Source: a virus
Direction: 5' to 3' (one strand)
DNA: 42,386 bases
IMG/VR virus record: IMGVR_UViG_3300006641_000007
Location: 1-42,386 of that record
Part shown: in pieces, positions 15,379 through 22,923 of the stretch
How the letters are laid out: every line of letters starts with the position of its first letter
Position numbering within the stretch: position 1 is the first letter of the stretch
Program-made: the position numbers and the translations under genes
The notes under the pieces: generated by a model
The model's input: the letters and a program-made list of their open reading frames with translations, nothing else
Database searches by the model: none
What the model was told of the DNA's origin: nothing

Positions 15379-15788
15379 CGCTGGTCCCATCCTTCGGCGA
15401 GATTGACAAATCCATCACCCTCGGACTTGAGCGCGACCAGACACATTGCAATGCGCCGGTCAGCGTGGGAAGCCTCAAAGTGATTGCGCTTGGACCCATC
15501 CACTCGGACCAGCCATCCACCCGAACCCTGGCGCATCGCCCAACGCCAGCCTTCGTACCACATCTTCGCTTCCAGCCGATAACTCGCCGCCGGGTCGGAA
15601 CAGAAGTCTGCGGGTTGCCAGTGGCCCTTAAATGAGCCAACGTCCTCGAACGTAAGCGGCGCGTCCTTGATCCACAGCCACGCACCGCTTTCGTGAATCG
15701 CCCGGCGTTCGGACAGAGGCGGCTCGGGGCAAAACACCGTCTCCGCGACTAAGCGGTTCAGGTCGGATCTACTGTTGATTGTTTTCAT
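15375..15788 (-). CDS. Phage ABA-sandwich-like protein
   Basis: A 137-residue protein. The pattern DPAASYRLEAKM (about residues 65-76), a Trp-rich strand region, and ADRRIAMCLVALKSEG (about 109-124) resembles the phage ABA sandwich domain, a small alpha-beta-alpha fold common in early regions of phages. No enzymatic role is known. The start overlaps the previous gene by 20 nt and the stop overlaps the next start as ATGA. Confidence 0.55.
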   Translation of the reverse strand: MKTINSRSDLNRLVAETVFCPEPPLSERRAIHESGAWLWIKDAPLTFEDVGSFKGHWQPADFCSDPAASYRLEAKMWYEGWRWAMRQGSGGWLVRVDGSKRNHFEASHADRRIAMCLVALKSEGDGFVNLAEGWDQR

Positions 15789-16236
15789 GTTTCATCGCCT
15801 CGTCAATGGCTTCGCGTGGGGTGTCCCCACTATACGTAAGATACTCCTGAGTTGGACGTCGGATATTCCACTTCCCCTCATCCGACTGCCATAGTACATA
15901 GCCGATGCGGGGGAATGCATCCAGCCGCGCCGTATCCTTCCGCGACTCTTCCAGTTCCGTGTTGCGTGGGTGGCCGTCTAGTTCATCGCAAATTTGCATC
16001 AGTTCCATTGTGCCGAACGGGTCGGCTAACGCACGCTCGGCCAGCGCCTTGACCTTCTCAAACGCGTCATACGCCTCTTCCAGTTCCGCGTTGCGCTTCT
16101 GGTGACTGGCTGTGCAAGCTGCAAGCTCGCGTTTGGTCTGCGCCAGTTCCAGCAGCACTTCCCGCATATCGGCGTTACCGTAGACGGCGGTAAAACGCTG
16201 TTCGGGCGTCAGGTGATCAAGTAATTCCTTTGTCAT
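15769..16236 (-). CDS. Coiled-coil hypothetical protein
   Basis: A 155-residue protein. The N-terminus contains LTPEQRFTAVYG, a long helix or coiled coil runs over about 25-75, and the C-terminal third is short beta/alpha. The start at 16236 sits in an ATGA overlap with the tiny zinc-ribbon gene and follows GGGTGGG. Function is unknown. Confidence 0.55.
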   Translation of the reverse strand: MTKELLDHLTPEQRFTAVYGNADMREVLLELAQTKRELAACTASHQKRNAELEEAYDAFEKVKALAERALADPFGTMELMQICDELDGHPRNTELEESRKDTARLDAFPRIGYVLWQSDEGKWNIRRPTQEYLTYSGDTPREAIDEAMKHENNQQ

Positions 16237-16352
16237 TTTTCCCACCCCCACCCGCATTCCTCGCAACACCACTCTTCCGCGCTGGTCGCTGGATTCTGGC
16301 CCAAGACCAGTTCGCATCCGCATTCATCACAAACGAGTAATCCCGGCGTCAT
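16233..16352 (-). CDS. 39-residue zinc-ribbon peptide
   Basis: The tiny protein contains CDEC (8-11) plus Cys13, then CCEEC (29-33), in an acidic background. This is the spacing of a minimal zinc ribbon. It is joined to both neighbours by ATGA overlaps, which makes chance unlikely. Function is unknown. Confidence 0.6.
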   Translation of the reverse strand: MTPGLLVCDECGCELVLGQNPATSAEEWCCEECGWGWEK

Positions 16353-17077
16353 TTCGTCACTCCTGATTTATCAACGTGTCGATTGGCCGATGTCCAAGTA
16401 TCTGCAGCCCCGTCTTTATGCTCCTCGACCCATGCGCGCATGTATCGGCACAATTCAACGTGCCAATCCACTTGCCGCTTCGTGTAGTCGGCAGATCGAA
16501 AGTGTTTGTGGTCACTGGCGATGCTCGCACTTTTCAGGTACTCGTGAATCTCGCCGGTCCAGTTGACCATCGGGAGGTACAGCCATCGCGGTGTCAGACA
16601 GATGGCCAATTTGTCAGCCACGCAAAGCCGCGAGAACGGAAGGGAGAGCTTTTTTGCATAGTAGCGCGAATGGAGGAGGCTTAAGTCGTGCCAATAAAAT
16701 CTAGGGCGGCGCAACAGCGTGAACGTATTTTCGCAAGTGACGATTTCCCAACCATCGACCAACAAAGCGTTAAATTCTTTCGTTCCATGCCGCCATGGCA
16801 CCCCCTTGCCCCCATTCGGCCACTCATACCACTCAAACGTGTACGGGCGACAATCGAAAACCTTCATCACCCTTGCGCCTAACTTAGGGTGCTGTTCTCC
16901 TTCTTCGCCGTCCATGTTTGGCTTGCCCCAGTATCCGAGATCATGAACAAAGAACGCCACCCAAAGGCGAGGGTCGAATGGGAACCCGTACAACTTCCAC
17001 CACGCCAGCGCGACAAACCATGGGTGCAGGAAAAAACAATGCGCCCCGAAAAGTACAGATTTAGTTCCAACCTTCAT
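16349..17077 (-). CDS. HD-domain-like phage protein
   Basis: A 242-residue protein with His13, His18, the HD pair His45-Asp46 in FFVHDLGYWG, and His63 in GEQHP. This arrangement is like the metal-binding centre of HD-domain phosphohydrolases and occurs in a widespread phage family. Aromatic residues are abundant. The start is chosen at 17077 because GGAGGT lies 7 nt upstream on the minus strand and the ATG overlaps the previous stop (TGATG). The substrate is unknown; nucleotide hydrolysis is possible. Confidence 0.65.
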   Translation of the reverse strand: MKVGTKSVLFGAHCFFLHPWFVALAWWKLYGFPFDPRLWVAFFVHDLGYWGKPNMDGEEGEQHPKLGARVMKVFDCRPYTFEWYEWPNGGKGVPWRHGTKEFNALLVDGWEIVTCENTFTLLRRPRFYWHDLSLLHSRYYAKKLSLPFSRLCVADKLAICLTPRWLYLPMVNWTGEIHEYLKSASIASDHKHFRSADYTKRQVDWHVELCRYMRAWVEEHKDGAADTWTSANRHVDKSGVTK

Positions 17078-17397
17078 CAGAAACACCTCCATGAAACCGC
17101 CATCACCAAAATCATCAGGTTGAGCGCAAACGACAGCATGGCCAAATGCTTCCACTTCGCACGCTGTTTGATCCACTCAGAAACCGCTTCCATGCACGCG
17201 ATGTTCTTGGTGCGCAGCCCTGCGATTTCCGCGCGCTGCTGCTGTTCGCGGACCCATTGGGCCTCGCACATCCGGCAGTCGCCGAAGGGCGGCGCAGTGC
17301 TCGGTTGCGATTGTCGCGCATTACCGTCCGTCAGCGACGCCATCAGGCGGAGTTGGTATTCATCGCTGAACTTATGAAACACCTGTTCGGGCGTCAT
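17077..17397 (-). CDS. Coiled-coil protein with C-terminal membrane helix
   Basis: A 106-residue protein with MTPEQVFHKF at the N-terminus, a CRMC pair at 41-44, a helical Gln/Arg-rich stretch at 46-82, and a transmembrane segment at 85-102. The start lies in an ATGA overlap with the previous gene behind GGAAGGTGA. Function is unknown; the topology is that of an inner-membrane anchored protein. Confidence 0.55.
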   Translation of the reverse strand: MTPEQVFHKFSDEYQLRLMASLTDGNARQSQPSTAPPFGDCRMCEAQWVREQQQRAEIAGLRTKNIACMEAVSEWIKQRAKWKHLAMLSFALNLMILVMAVSWRCF

Positions 17398-18113
17398 GCT
17401 GTCACCTTCCGATACTCCACGCGCCAAACCCACGGGTTTTTCGCCCACGACATTCGCTTCGCATTTGCCTTTTCCATGCGTGCTCTGCGTGCGAGGCTGG
17501 CAGTTTGGGGAATTACAATTTGGTCGCCATTGATCGAATCCCAGAGTTCCCTGAAATAATCAGACGGTGCCCAGTCGATAGTAGAACTTTCGAGTGGCGA
17601 TCCATCCCAACCAATGCCGATATGTGGCGGCGCGACAATGATACCCTCCCTGATCGCATCCTCTTCCGTAATATCGTGCAACCGCTCGGCCCGCACGCTG
17701 ACAGCCTCCAGCGTCAGGCGCGAAGCCCAACGGGGCATAAACAGCGACGACTTCGGCTTTGTCCAATCGCCAAACGAAGGGTTACCATCAGCCCAATACC
17801 AAACATCTGACGAATACGGGATAACCTCCACGGGCTTGATCCCCATATAGCAGTGCTCAAAGGAAAAGCACTCGCGAACCCAAAGGCGATCACCGGGCGC
17901 ATATGGGCACTTGGCCAACGTTTCCTCCCACTCGCCATCGCCGCAATAGCGCCGAAAGCAGGCAGCATCTACGGCAGGGGAGGACAACAGAGACCACATC
18001 CCGGGCGATTCGTTAATCTTATCCAGCCCGCGCGTGCGCCGCGTGACCTTCTTGCGGTCTTCGATTGTCGCCCGCACCATCGGGGCGGAAAAGAGTATCG
18101 GTAGTTCCTTCAT
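17394..18113 (-). CDS. ASCH-like/PUA-fold phage protein
   Basis: A 239-residue protein starting KELPILFSAPMVRA, with KKVTRRTRG at about 21-29, the GDRLWVRE strand at about 74-81, and a DITEEDAIREG helix at about 147-157. These elements occur in a very common phage family related to ASCH (RNA-binding PUA-like) domains. A role in binding RNA or modified nucleotides is possible. ATGA overlaps join it to RusA and to the membrane protein. Confidence 0.65.
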   Translation of the reverse strand: MKELPILFSAPMVRATIEDRKKVTRRTRGLDKINESPGMWSLLSSPAVDAACFRRYCGDGEWEETLAKCPYAPGDRLWVRECFSFEHCYMGIKPVEVIPYSSDVWYWADGNPSFGDWTKPKSSLFMPRWASRLTLEAVSVRAERLHDITEEDAIREGIIVAPPHIGIGWDGSPLESSTIDWAPSDYFRELWDSINGDQIVIPQTASLARRARMEKANAKRMSWAKNPWVWRVEYRKVTA

Positions 18114-18496
18114 TTGGCCAATCTCCAGTCAATAAATGCGAACGGCGTGTCAGGTGAGTAATGTTTGCGTGCGCGCAAGTGAACCACACGCGAATCGTCC
18201 ACCCAAACGCCAGCGTCTGTCAGCGCGTCCATCGTGCTGCGCACGAGTTTGTCCAGATCGGGCTTCTTGCTTGGCACCGCGCCGCGTTTGGCTGATTTCG
18301 GGCGGGGCAAGTAGAAATCGATGTCGACCGCGACCGGGCCATCAATCGGCGGCGCGCCGGCCAGTGCCTTCATCGCTTCCCACTTGACTGCCTCGCGCCA
18401 AGGTGCGACCTTCTTGGACGATTCAATCATGATGCCGCGCCCAACGTGGCGCTTGCTTCCTTGGGGCGCTGGCGTGCCGTAAACAATGATCGTCAT
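18110..18496 (-). CDS. rusA: RusA-family Holliday junction resolvase
   Basis: A 128-residue protein, close to the 120 aa of E. coli RusA. It has the N-terminal GTPAPQGSKR strand-turn, KPDLDKL with the metal-binding Asp80 and Asp82, and the downstream Asp90 and WVDDS (Asp100/Asp101). RusA dimers cut four-way DNA junctions symmetrically. In a phage this clears branched replication or recombination products before packaging. It lies in the same operon as RecT. AAAGGA precedes the start within the preceding micro-gene. Confidence 0.85.
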   Translation of the reverse strand: MTIIVYGTPAPQGSKRHVGRGIMIESSKKVAPWREAVKWEAMKALAGAPPIDGPVAVDIDFYLPRPKSAKRGAVPSKKPDLDKLVRSTMDALTDAGVWVDDSRVVHLRARKHYSPDTPFAFIDWRLAK

Positions 18497-18549
18497 TTGC
18501 GCTGTCCTTTCAGCCGCCGCAGTTTCTTCCGTATCGCGGGCGGAATCAT
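18493..18549 (-). CDS. 18-residue very basic micropeptide
   Basis: The peptide MIPPAIRKKLRRLKGQRK is joined by ATGA overlaps to both the upstream gene and RusA, and GGAAGGTGA lies before its start. Half of the residues are Lys or Arg. It may be a real micropeptide or simply a coupling element that carries RusA's ribosome binding site. Confidence 0.35.
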   Translation of the reverse strand: MIPPAIRKKLRRLKGQRK

Positions 18550-18719
18550 TTCTTCACCTTCCGCCAGCCCAAGTCTTCCCAGAACACAGATTCGTCTCCG
18601 TCTGGACCGCGTAGAACCATGCAGACATGGCCGGTAAAGACGACCTCCAATATGCCTTGATACCAGTCCACTGCCAGTTTGTCGCCGACCTTGAACCGGC
18701 GCATCCATTTGGGCTTCAT
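18546..18719 (-). CDS. 57-residue SH3-like small protein
   Basis: A small protein, basic at the N-terminus (KPKWMRRFKVGDKL), with a strand pattern (VDWYQGILEVVFTG, VCMVLRG) typical of small beta-barrels. ATGA overlaps on both sides support it. The function is unknown. Confidence 0.55.
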   Translation of the reverse strand: MKPKWMRRFKVGDKLAVDWYQGILEVVFTGHVCMVLRGPDGDESVFWEDLGWRKVKK

Positions 18720-19096
18720 TCTTCACCTGCCTTGTAGCCAACGATCTCCGCGATGGCGCGCCACTGGTCGGCAGTCAGGTCTGCTTGGTGAACTTCGTGT
18801 GCGATACGGTTCTTGTGGACACAAACGAACCGATAATCTTTGCGGTCCTTTTCGCTGTAAAACCATTGAACCTCGCCTTTTTGCGGCTTCTTCGGCACCA
18901 GCCATACCGATCCACGATTGATGAACCACTTCCATGTATACCCATCGATTTCCGCGTTCCGATTGTCGTATAATCGCTGGCACGCTTTAGCGTATTTTTC
19001 TCCCAGATACGGCGAAGCCACAATCCACGAGCGCGGCGTTTCACCGACAACGTTGTACTCGCCAGAATATCCCCAAATGCGCGGGAAGGTGCTCAT
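18716..19096 (-). CDS. 126-residue hypothetical early protein
   Basis: A mixed alpha/beta protein rich in Trp and Tyr, with no domain I recognise. The segment QADLTADQWRAIAEIVGY near the C-terminus looks like a helix pair. It is joined by ATGA overlaps to its neighbours in the leftward operon. Confidence 0.6.
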   Translation of the reverse strand: MSTFPRIWGYSGEYNVVGETPRSWIVASPYLGEKYAKACQRLYDNRNAEIDGYTWKWFINRGSVWLVPKKPQKGEVQWFYSEKDRKDYRFVCVHKNRIAHEVHQADLTADQWRAIAEIVGYKAGEE

Positions 19097-19518
19097 TCGT
19101 CACCTCCCGCGTCCGCGCGCCGCTCGGCTTCGTTGTTCGCCACCGCCCGCGCAACCTCCGCCTCGTGGGCCTTCGCCGCGTCCGGGTGCATCCAGCGGAG
19201 GATGGCGTAGGCTGCGGTGATCTGACTTCCGATGTCGTTCAGTGTTGTAACGTGAGCGATAAGGTTACAGGTGGTCAGGTAGGAATGAGTTTGGCCGAGC
19301 AATTCCATCGCCTCACTCACCAGAAACAGCGCCATCCCCGGCGCACACGACCGACAGACGAACTCGCCCTGAACGTATTCGCAAACGTCGTTCGACGGCT
19401 TCCCGCACGATTCGCAGCGGCGCGCGTCCTCTGCGGCGTTGATGGCGTCCTGCGTCTCCCGCGCTTCCATCCGCGATTCGTGCCGTGACTCGCGACGGCT
19501 CATGTTGTCGGCGCTCAT
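19093..19518 (-). CDS. Zinc-finger-like CxxC protein
   Basis: A 141-residue protein. After an Arg/Glu-rich N-terminus, CESC (35-38) and CRSC (55-58) form one four-Cys zinc site in a treble-clef-like arrangement. A hydrophobic helical middle (63-112) and an Ala/Glu/Arg tail follow. The start at 19518 overlaps the previous stop (ATGA). Function is unknown. Confidence 0.6.
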   Translation of the reverse strand: MSADNMSRRESRHESRMEARETQDAINAAEDARRCESCGKPSNDVCEYVQGEFVCRSCAPGMALFLVSEAMELLGQTHSYLTTCNLIAHVTTLNDIGSQITAAYAILRWMHPDAAKAHEAEVARAVANNEAERRADAGGDE

Positions 19519-19727
19519 TCCGCACCTCCGTAGATCATCAGCGCCAGCAGTCCGCCGATGGTGACAATTGCGAACGCCGCGCAAAGCAGCACGCCGAGCA
19601 TCGGCGCTTCGTCGTCGTCAATCCATCGGCCCTCGTTGCGCATTAGCCATTCGTCGGCAAGCCACGCCAAGCGGTCGTATTCCTCGTAAATTGCAGCGGC
19701 CATCAGCCGCAGTCTCAGTCCGATCAT
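19515..19727 (-). CDS. 70-residue membrane protein
   Basis: The N-terminal 40 residues are amphipathic, with several Trp and an acidic cluster (DDDEAP). One transmembrane helix lies at about 43-66. The gene is coupled by ATGA on both sides. No family is recognised. Confidence 0.55.
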   Translation of the reverse strand: MIGLRLRLMAAAIYEEYDRLAWLADEWLMRNEGRWIDDDEAPMLGVLLCAAFAIVTIGGLLALMIYGGAE

Positions 19728-19936
19728 TTCGATGCTTCCTCCATGTCCTGTAAAACCTGAATTGCCAGCGCGATTGTCTCGCCGGATGGTGCCAACTGGC
19801 CAGCGCACCGCGCGCATTCGTCCCATTGCGCCACGCCGAAGCCTTCGACCTGCGCGGGCGTGAACGCCGAAGACCGGATATATTGCGCGATGGCGAAGGC
19901 TTTGCGCTCCCGCATCGCCGTGGTGAAGATGCTCAT
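19724..19936 (-). CDS. 70-residue hypothetical protein with one CxxC
   Basis: A helical protein with a CARC pair at about 41-44 and otherwise no recognisable domain. It sits directly after RecT with ATGA overlaps on both sides. Confidence 0.55.
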   Translation of the reverse strand: MSIFTTAMRERKAFAIAQYIRSSAFTPAQVEGFGVAQWDECARCAGQLAPSGETIALAIQVLQDMEEASK

Positions 19937-20919
19937 GCCAGCAACTCCTTGACGCGGGCAAACGCCTTGTCGCGATTCCGCGCCGGGATTTCATCCCACA
20001 TCGAAACGCCGAACTCGCGGGCAATACAATCAATAACGCGGGCCTCGCCGAACATAGTCACCAGCGCGGCAAACTGTTCGTCCTGCGGTTCGGCGGCGGC
20101 CTTGATTTCGATGAGTCGCTTGGACATTTCCCTATAGATGGATTTGCCCTTCGACAGCGGCTTGATGAGGTTCGATTTCGCGAACCCGTGAGCCAGGAGA
20201 ACTTCGTAGTACGCCGGTTCCGCGCCAAACTTCTGAAACTCCTTTTTCAGGTCGGCAAAGGCTTCCAGCATCTTGAACTTGTCCGGCTCCGGCGCGGATT
20301 CGTCGGCGGTCGGCGGTGGCGGCGGCAATGGCGGTTCCGCTTCGATGTCGATCACGTCGCCCTTGAGCGTGGCCAGCTTCGCGGCGGCAACTTCCTGCGC
20401 GGCTTGAATTTTGTCCTCGCGGGTTGGCTGTTCGTGGCCGATTTCCTCTTCGGTTACAACGCCGTTGATGGAGAATGACCTTTTCAGCGCGAGGACTTCA
20501 GCAACCTTGGATATCATGGCGCTTGGGTACTTCGCCCAAATACCGCCTCCCTTGGAATACTCACTGAAATAGGCCTCGCAGGTGATGGGGTGCGAACGAT
20601 CCTTGCGCCATACGGAACACGTGGCGCGGATCGGGACGTTTTTCGGATCGCGCTCAACCCGCGTTTCCATCCCGTCGAACATCGGATGTTCGTTCGCCAC
20701 GCGAAGGTACCCGTCACGGCCAGCCATAACGCCAACACCAGGCACGAACCAGATTTCCTTCAAAAACGGATTCAGTCCGGTGGCCTTGCAGATTTCCGCA
20801 AACATGCGGAACTGCGCCGGGGTTGCATCCTTGCAGACGGTAGCGCGAAGCGTGCGCTCCATCTCTGGATCATCCCACTTACTGGAAGCGCTTTCGATGC
20901 GGGCGACTTCGGCGCTCAT
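19933..20919 (-). CDS. RecT/Bet-family single-strand annealing protein
   Basis: A 328-residue protein. The N-terminal core shows the family pattern: a helix with ATPAQFRMFAEICKATGLNP, FLKEIWFVPGVG, AGRDGYLRVAN, a HPI strand, and KVAEVLALKRSF followed by GVVTEEEIG. The C-terminal 150 residues are a Pro/Glu-rich linker and a helical domain. These proteins anneal complementary single strands in phage recombination. They usually pair with an exonuclease, which is not seen here. The start at 20919 lies in an ATGA overlap with the first gene of the operon. RusA in the same operon could resolve the products. Confidence 0.85.
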   Translation of the reverse strand: MSAEVARIESASSKWDDPEMERTLRATVCKDATPAQFRMFAEICKATGLNPFLKEIWFVPGVGVMAGRDGYLRVANEHPMFDGMETRVERDPKNVPIRATCSVWRKDRSHPITCEAYFSEYSKGGGIWAKYPSAMISKVAEVLALKRSFSINGVVTEEEIGHEQPTREDKIQAAQEVAAAKLATLKGDVIDIEAEPPLPPPPPTADESAPEPDKFKMLEAFADLKKEFQKFGAEPAYYEVLLAHGFAKSNLIKPLSKGKSIYREMSKRLIEIKAAAEPQDEQFAALVTMFGEARVIDCIAREFGVSMWDEIPARNRDKAFARVKELLA

Positions 20920-21086
20920 AACTCGGTGTCCTTTAATATGGACACGTCGCTGATCGTGGCTGACCCCTCCAGCACCTCGTCGCATGTCTCTCGATTGAAT
21001 GCGGACACGGCAGACAGAATGCCGCCTATCCGCGCCAACTCGTCTGGCGGAATTTCGATTGTGATTTCGATTCGCAATTTCTGCAT
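20916..21086 (-). CDS. First gene of the leftward operon, 56-residue protein, possibly leaderless
   Basis: A small acidic protein (two strands KLRIEITIEI, then a helix LARIGGILSAVSAF). No family is recognised. The chosen ATG at 21086 lies exactly 6 nt after a TACGAT -10 box and has no Shine-Dalgarno sequence, so the mRNA probably begins at the start codon. An in-frame ATG at 21137 lies upstream of the promoter and is rejected. Confidence 0.55.
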   Translation of the reverse strand: MQKLRIEITIEIPPDELARIGGILSAVSAFNRETCDEVLEGSATISDVSILKDTEL

Positions 21087-21092
21087 GGACCC

Positions 21093-21121
21093 ATCGTAAT
21101 CCCTGCCGCACCGAATTGCAA
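21093..21121 (-). promoter_or_regulatory. Leftward early promoter PL (TTGCAA-17-TACGAT)
   Basis: On the minus strand, TTGCAA (21121-21116), a 17-nt spacer and TACGAT (21098-21093) form a sigma70-like promoter. The predicted start coincides with the ATG at 21086. It mirrors the rightward promoter around position 21133.5. Confidence 0.65.
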
Positions 21122-21123
21122 GA

Positions 21124-21144
21124 GGAAATTTCCGCAAATTTGCG
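21124..21144. promoter_or_regulatory. Twin AAATTT palindromes, operator candidate between divergent promoters
   Basis: GGAAATTTCC (21124-21133) and CGCAAATTTGCG (21133-21144) are perfect palindromes whose centres are 10 bp, about one helical turn, apart. They fill the space between the two -35 boxes. Ribbon-helix-helix proteins such as Arc and MetJ bind tandem short boxes cooperatively, and an RHH gene begins about 70 bp away. The link to that protein is inference. Confidence 0.6.
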
Positions 21145-21145
21145 C

Positions 21146-21174
21146 TTGACTACGGAGGCGGGATGGATTACGAT
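21146..21174 (+). promoter_or_regulatory. Rightward early promoter PR (TTGACT-17-TACGAT)
   Basis: TTGACT (21146-21151), a 17-nt spacer and TACGAT (21169-21174) form a good sigma70-like promoter. The predicted start is at the ATG at 21181, which opens only a 26-codon frame overlapping the RHH gene in another frame. The RHH gene would then have a 34-nt leader. Confidence 0.7.
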
Positions 21175-21214
21175 TGGTGCATGACCTTCAAGACAGGTCA
21201 GGATGGGACGGGAA

Positions 21215-21397
21215 ATGAAGACAAAAAAGGTGAGCTTCCGGGCACCGGAGCACTTGGCTGATGCTATCAAAACGCACACGAAGTCCGAGGGCCGCACAAT
21301 GGAAAGTTGGCTGGCAGATGCGGCGCGGGATGCTCTGCCGCCCGCCGTTCGCCGCAAGCTGGCGCGGATCGCGAAGGGGGAGAAAAATGGGCGCTAA
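21215..21397 (+). CDS. Ribbon-helix-helix DNA-binding protein (regulator candidate)
   Basis: A 60-residue protein. A basic N-terminal strand (KTKKVSFRA) is followed by helices LADAIKTHTKSEG and MESWLADAARDAL, the strand-helix-helix order of Arc/CopG-type repressors, and a basic tail. The ATG at 21203 is an alternative start. As first gene of the rightward early unit next to twin palindromes, it is a likely autoregulator and a candidate early switch protein. Confidence 0.7.
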   Translation: MKTKKVSFRAPEHLADAIKTHTKSEGRTMESWLADAARDALPPAVRRKLARIAKGEKNGR

Positions 21398-22334
21398 AAC
21401 CGGCATCGCATGGACAGATGCAACGTGGAATCCGATTCGCGGGTGTTCGATGGCGAAGGGGTCCGAGGCGAAGGGTTGCCTCAACTGCTACGCCGCGCGG
21501 CTGGCTGCGCGGAACTTGCCGGAGTTGAGGTCGCCGACGACGGGCGAATCATTCGCGCGTATCCTGCCATCCGGCCCGCGCTGGACCGGCAAGGTCGAAC
21601 TGATCGAATCGCAACTGTTGTTGCCGTTGCGGTGGCGCAAACCGAAGCGGATTTTCGTCAATTCGATGAGCGACCTGTTCCATGAGGCGTTGTCGGATGA
21701 GGCCATCGACCGGGTGTTTGCCGTCATGGCGCTCTGCCCGCAGCACACGTTTCAAGTGCTCACGAAGAGGCCGGATCGGATGCTGGCGTACATGACGAAC
21801 GTTAAAACACTTGGATGCTTTTCGGAGCGGTTCGGTGTAGTGTGGCCTGCCACGGAAACAGGGACGGTCAAGGTTGCGCCAGGCATAGAGTTTCCCGTGA
21901 TGACTGAAAGTTGGCCACTTCCCAACGTCCACCTCGGCGTCTCGGTCGAGGACCCGGAAACCGCTGAGGCGCGGATTCCGCTGTTACGACAGACTCCGGC
22001 GGCGAAACGGTTCGTCAGCTACGAACCGGCACTGCGGCCGATTGGATTTGGGAGATACCTCGTGGATGGGAGTGGGCCGAAGTTTCTCGACCAGATCATC
22101 ATCGGTGGCGAATCAGGCCCGAAGGCGCGACCGTTCGATGTGCAATGGGCCTACGACACCATCCGGCAATGCCGCGATGCTGGCGTGGCGTGTTTCGTCA
22201 AGCAACTTGGGGCGAAGGCATATGAGTCAATTGACATAAAACGCGATTGGCGTAGGAACTGGACGCATCGTGATCGCGCCGGGGCCGATCCGTCCGAGTG
22301 GCCAGCAGATTTGCGTGTTCAGGAGTTGATATGA
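21387..22334 (+). CDS. DUF5131 (phage Gp37/Gp68) family protein
   Basis: A 315-residue protein starting with TGIAWTDATWNPIRGC, the signature of the DUF5131 family. Cys20, Cys31 and Cys34 (GCLNCYA) form its conserved cysteine site, which in the family is thought to hold an iron-sulphur cluster as in radical-SAM-like proteins related to spore photoproduct lyase. Further family segments are RIFVNSMSDLFHE, FQVLTKRPDR, HLGVSVEDPETAE and GGESGPKARP. The phage function is unknown. AAGGGGGAG precedes the ATG, which overlaps the RHH gene by 11 nt. Confidence 0.85.
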   Translation: MGAKTGIAWTDATWNPIRGCSMAKGSEAKGCLNCYAARLAARNLPELRSPTTGESFARILPSGPRWTGKVELIESQLLLPLRWRKPKRIFVNSMSDLFHEALSDEAIDRVFAVMALCPQHTFQVLTKRPDRMLAYMTNVKTLGCFSERFGVVWPATETGTVKVAPGIEFPVMTESWPLPNVHLGVSVEDPETAEARIPLLRQTPAAKRFVSYEPALRPIGFGRYLVDGSGPKFLDQIIIGGESGPKARPFDVQWAYDTIRQCRDAGVACFVKQLGAKAYESIDIKRDWRRNWTHRDRAGADPSEWPADLRVQELI

Positions 22335-22777
22335 GCGAGATACCGGGAGTGCCGAAGGGGATGAAGGTGGCGCGGATCAACCTGGCTGGAAATATGCCGC
22401 CAGACCTTCGCCGATGGGTGGCCGAACTGGTTCCCGACAACATATATGATCGCCCGCTGGACGAAGTGGTGGCGGATATCCGCAAGGCTGGACATGAACC
22501 GCTGATGGAGGGCGGGGATGTGGTGCTGCGCACACCGAGATTGGATGAGGAGTTTTGGAATGGGAAGCGTGGAGTGCGACAAGTCGGATACGCCGAAGGC
22601 CAATACATCATCCTCGCGCCAAAGGCCAAAAAGCGGTACCTGGTGGGGCGTTTTGAAATTGACCATGACGGGATGGTGTTGGTGAATCTGGGGCTAGTGC
22701 ATGGGACGCAGATACGCGAAACGGCGGCTCGGTTGTTGCTTCAGCCCGGCTGGTCCATCGTCGAGGAGTCCGAATGA
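22331..22777 (+). CDS. 148-residue hypothetical early protein
   Basis: A mixed alpha/beta protein that follows DUF5131 with an ATGA overlap. It begins with EIPGVPKGMKVARIN and has a central region rich in Asp and Glu. No family is recognised. A role with the neighbouring DUF5131 protein is possible from coupling alone. Confidence 0.6.
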   Translation: MSEIPGVPKGMKVARINLAGNMPPDLRRWVAELVPDNIYDRPLDEVVADIRKAGHEPLMEGGDVVLRTPRLDEEFWNGKRGVRQVGYAEGQYIILAPKAKKRYLVGRFEIDHDGMVLVNLGLVHGTQIRETAARLLLQPGWSIVEESE

Positions 22778-22923
22778 CGCCCGCGATTCAGCGGTGCCGG
22801 AACGAACAGCGGCAAGCGGCCACGTTGCTTTTGGCTGGGCACCATGAGCAACACGGGCTACGCATGGCGGTGACGGATTGGATACTGGAGGAGATTTTGT
22901 TGGAGGACACATGCAGTCAGTAG
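22774..22923 (+). CDS. 49-residue helical protein
   Basis: A short protein with two amphipathic helices (RCRNEQRQAATLLLAG and MAVTDWILEEILLE). It starts in an ATGA overlap and ends 13 nt inside the helicase-methyltransferase gene, whose Shine-Dalgarno sequence (TTGGAGGAC) it contains. Function is unknown. Confidence 0.5.
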   Translation: MTPAIQRCRNEQRQAATLLLAGHHEQHGLRMAVTDWILEEILLEDTCSQ

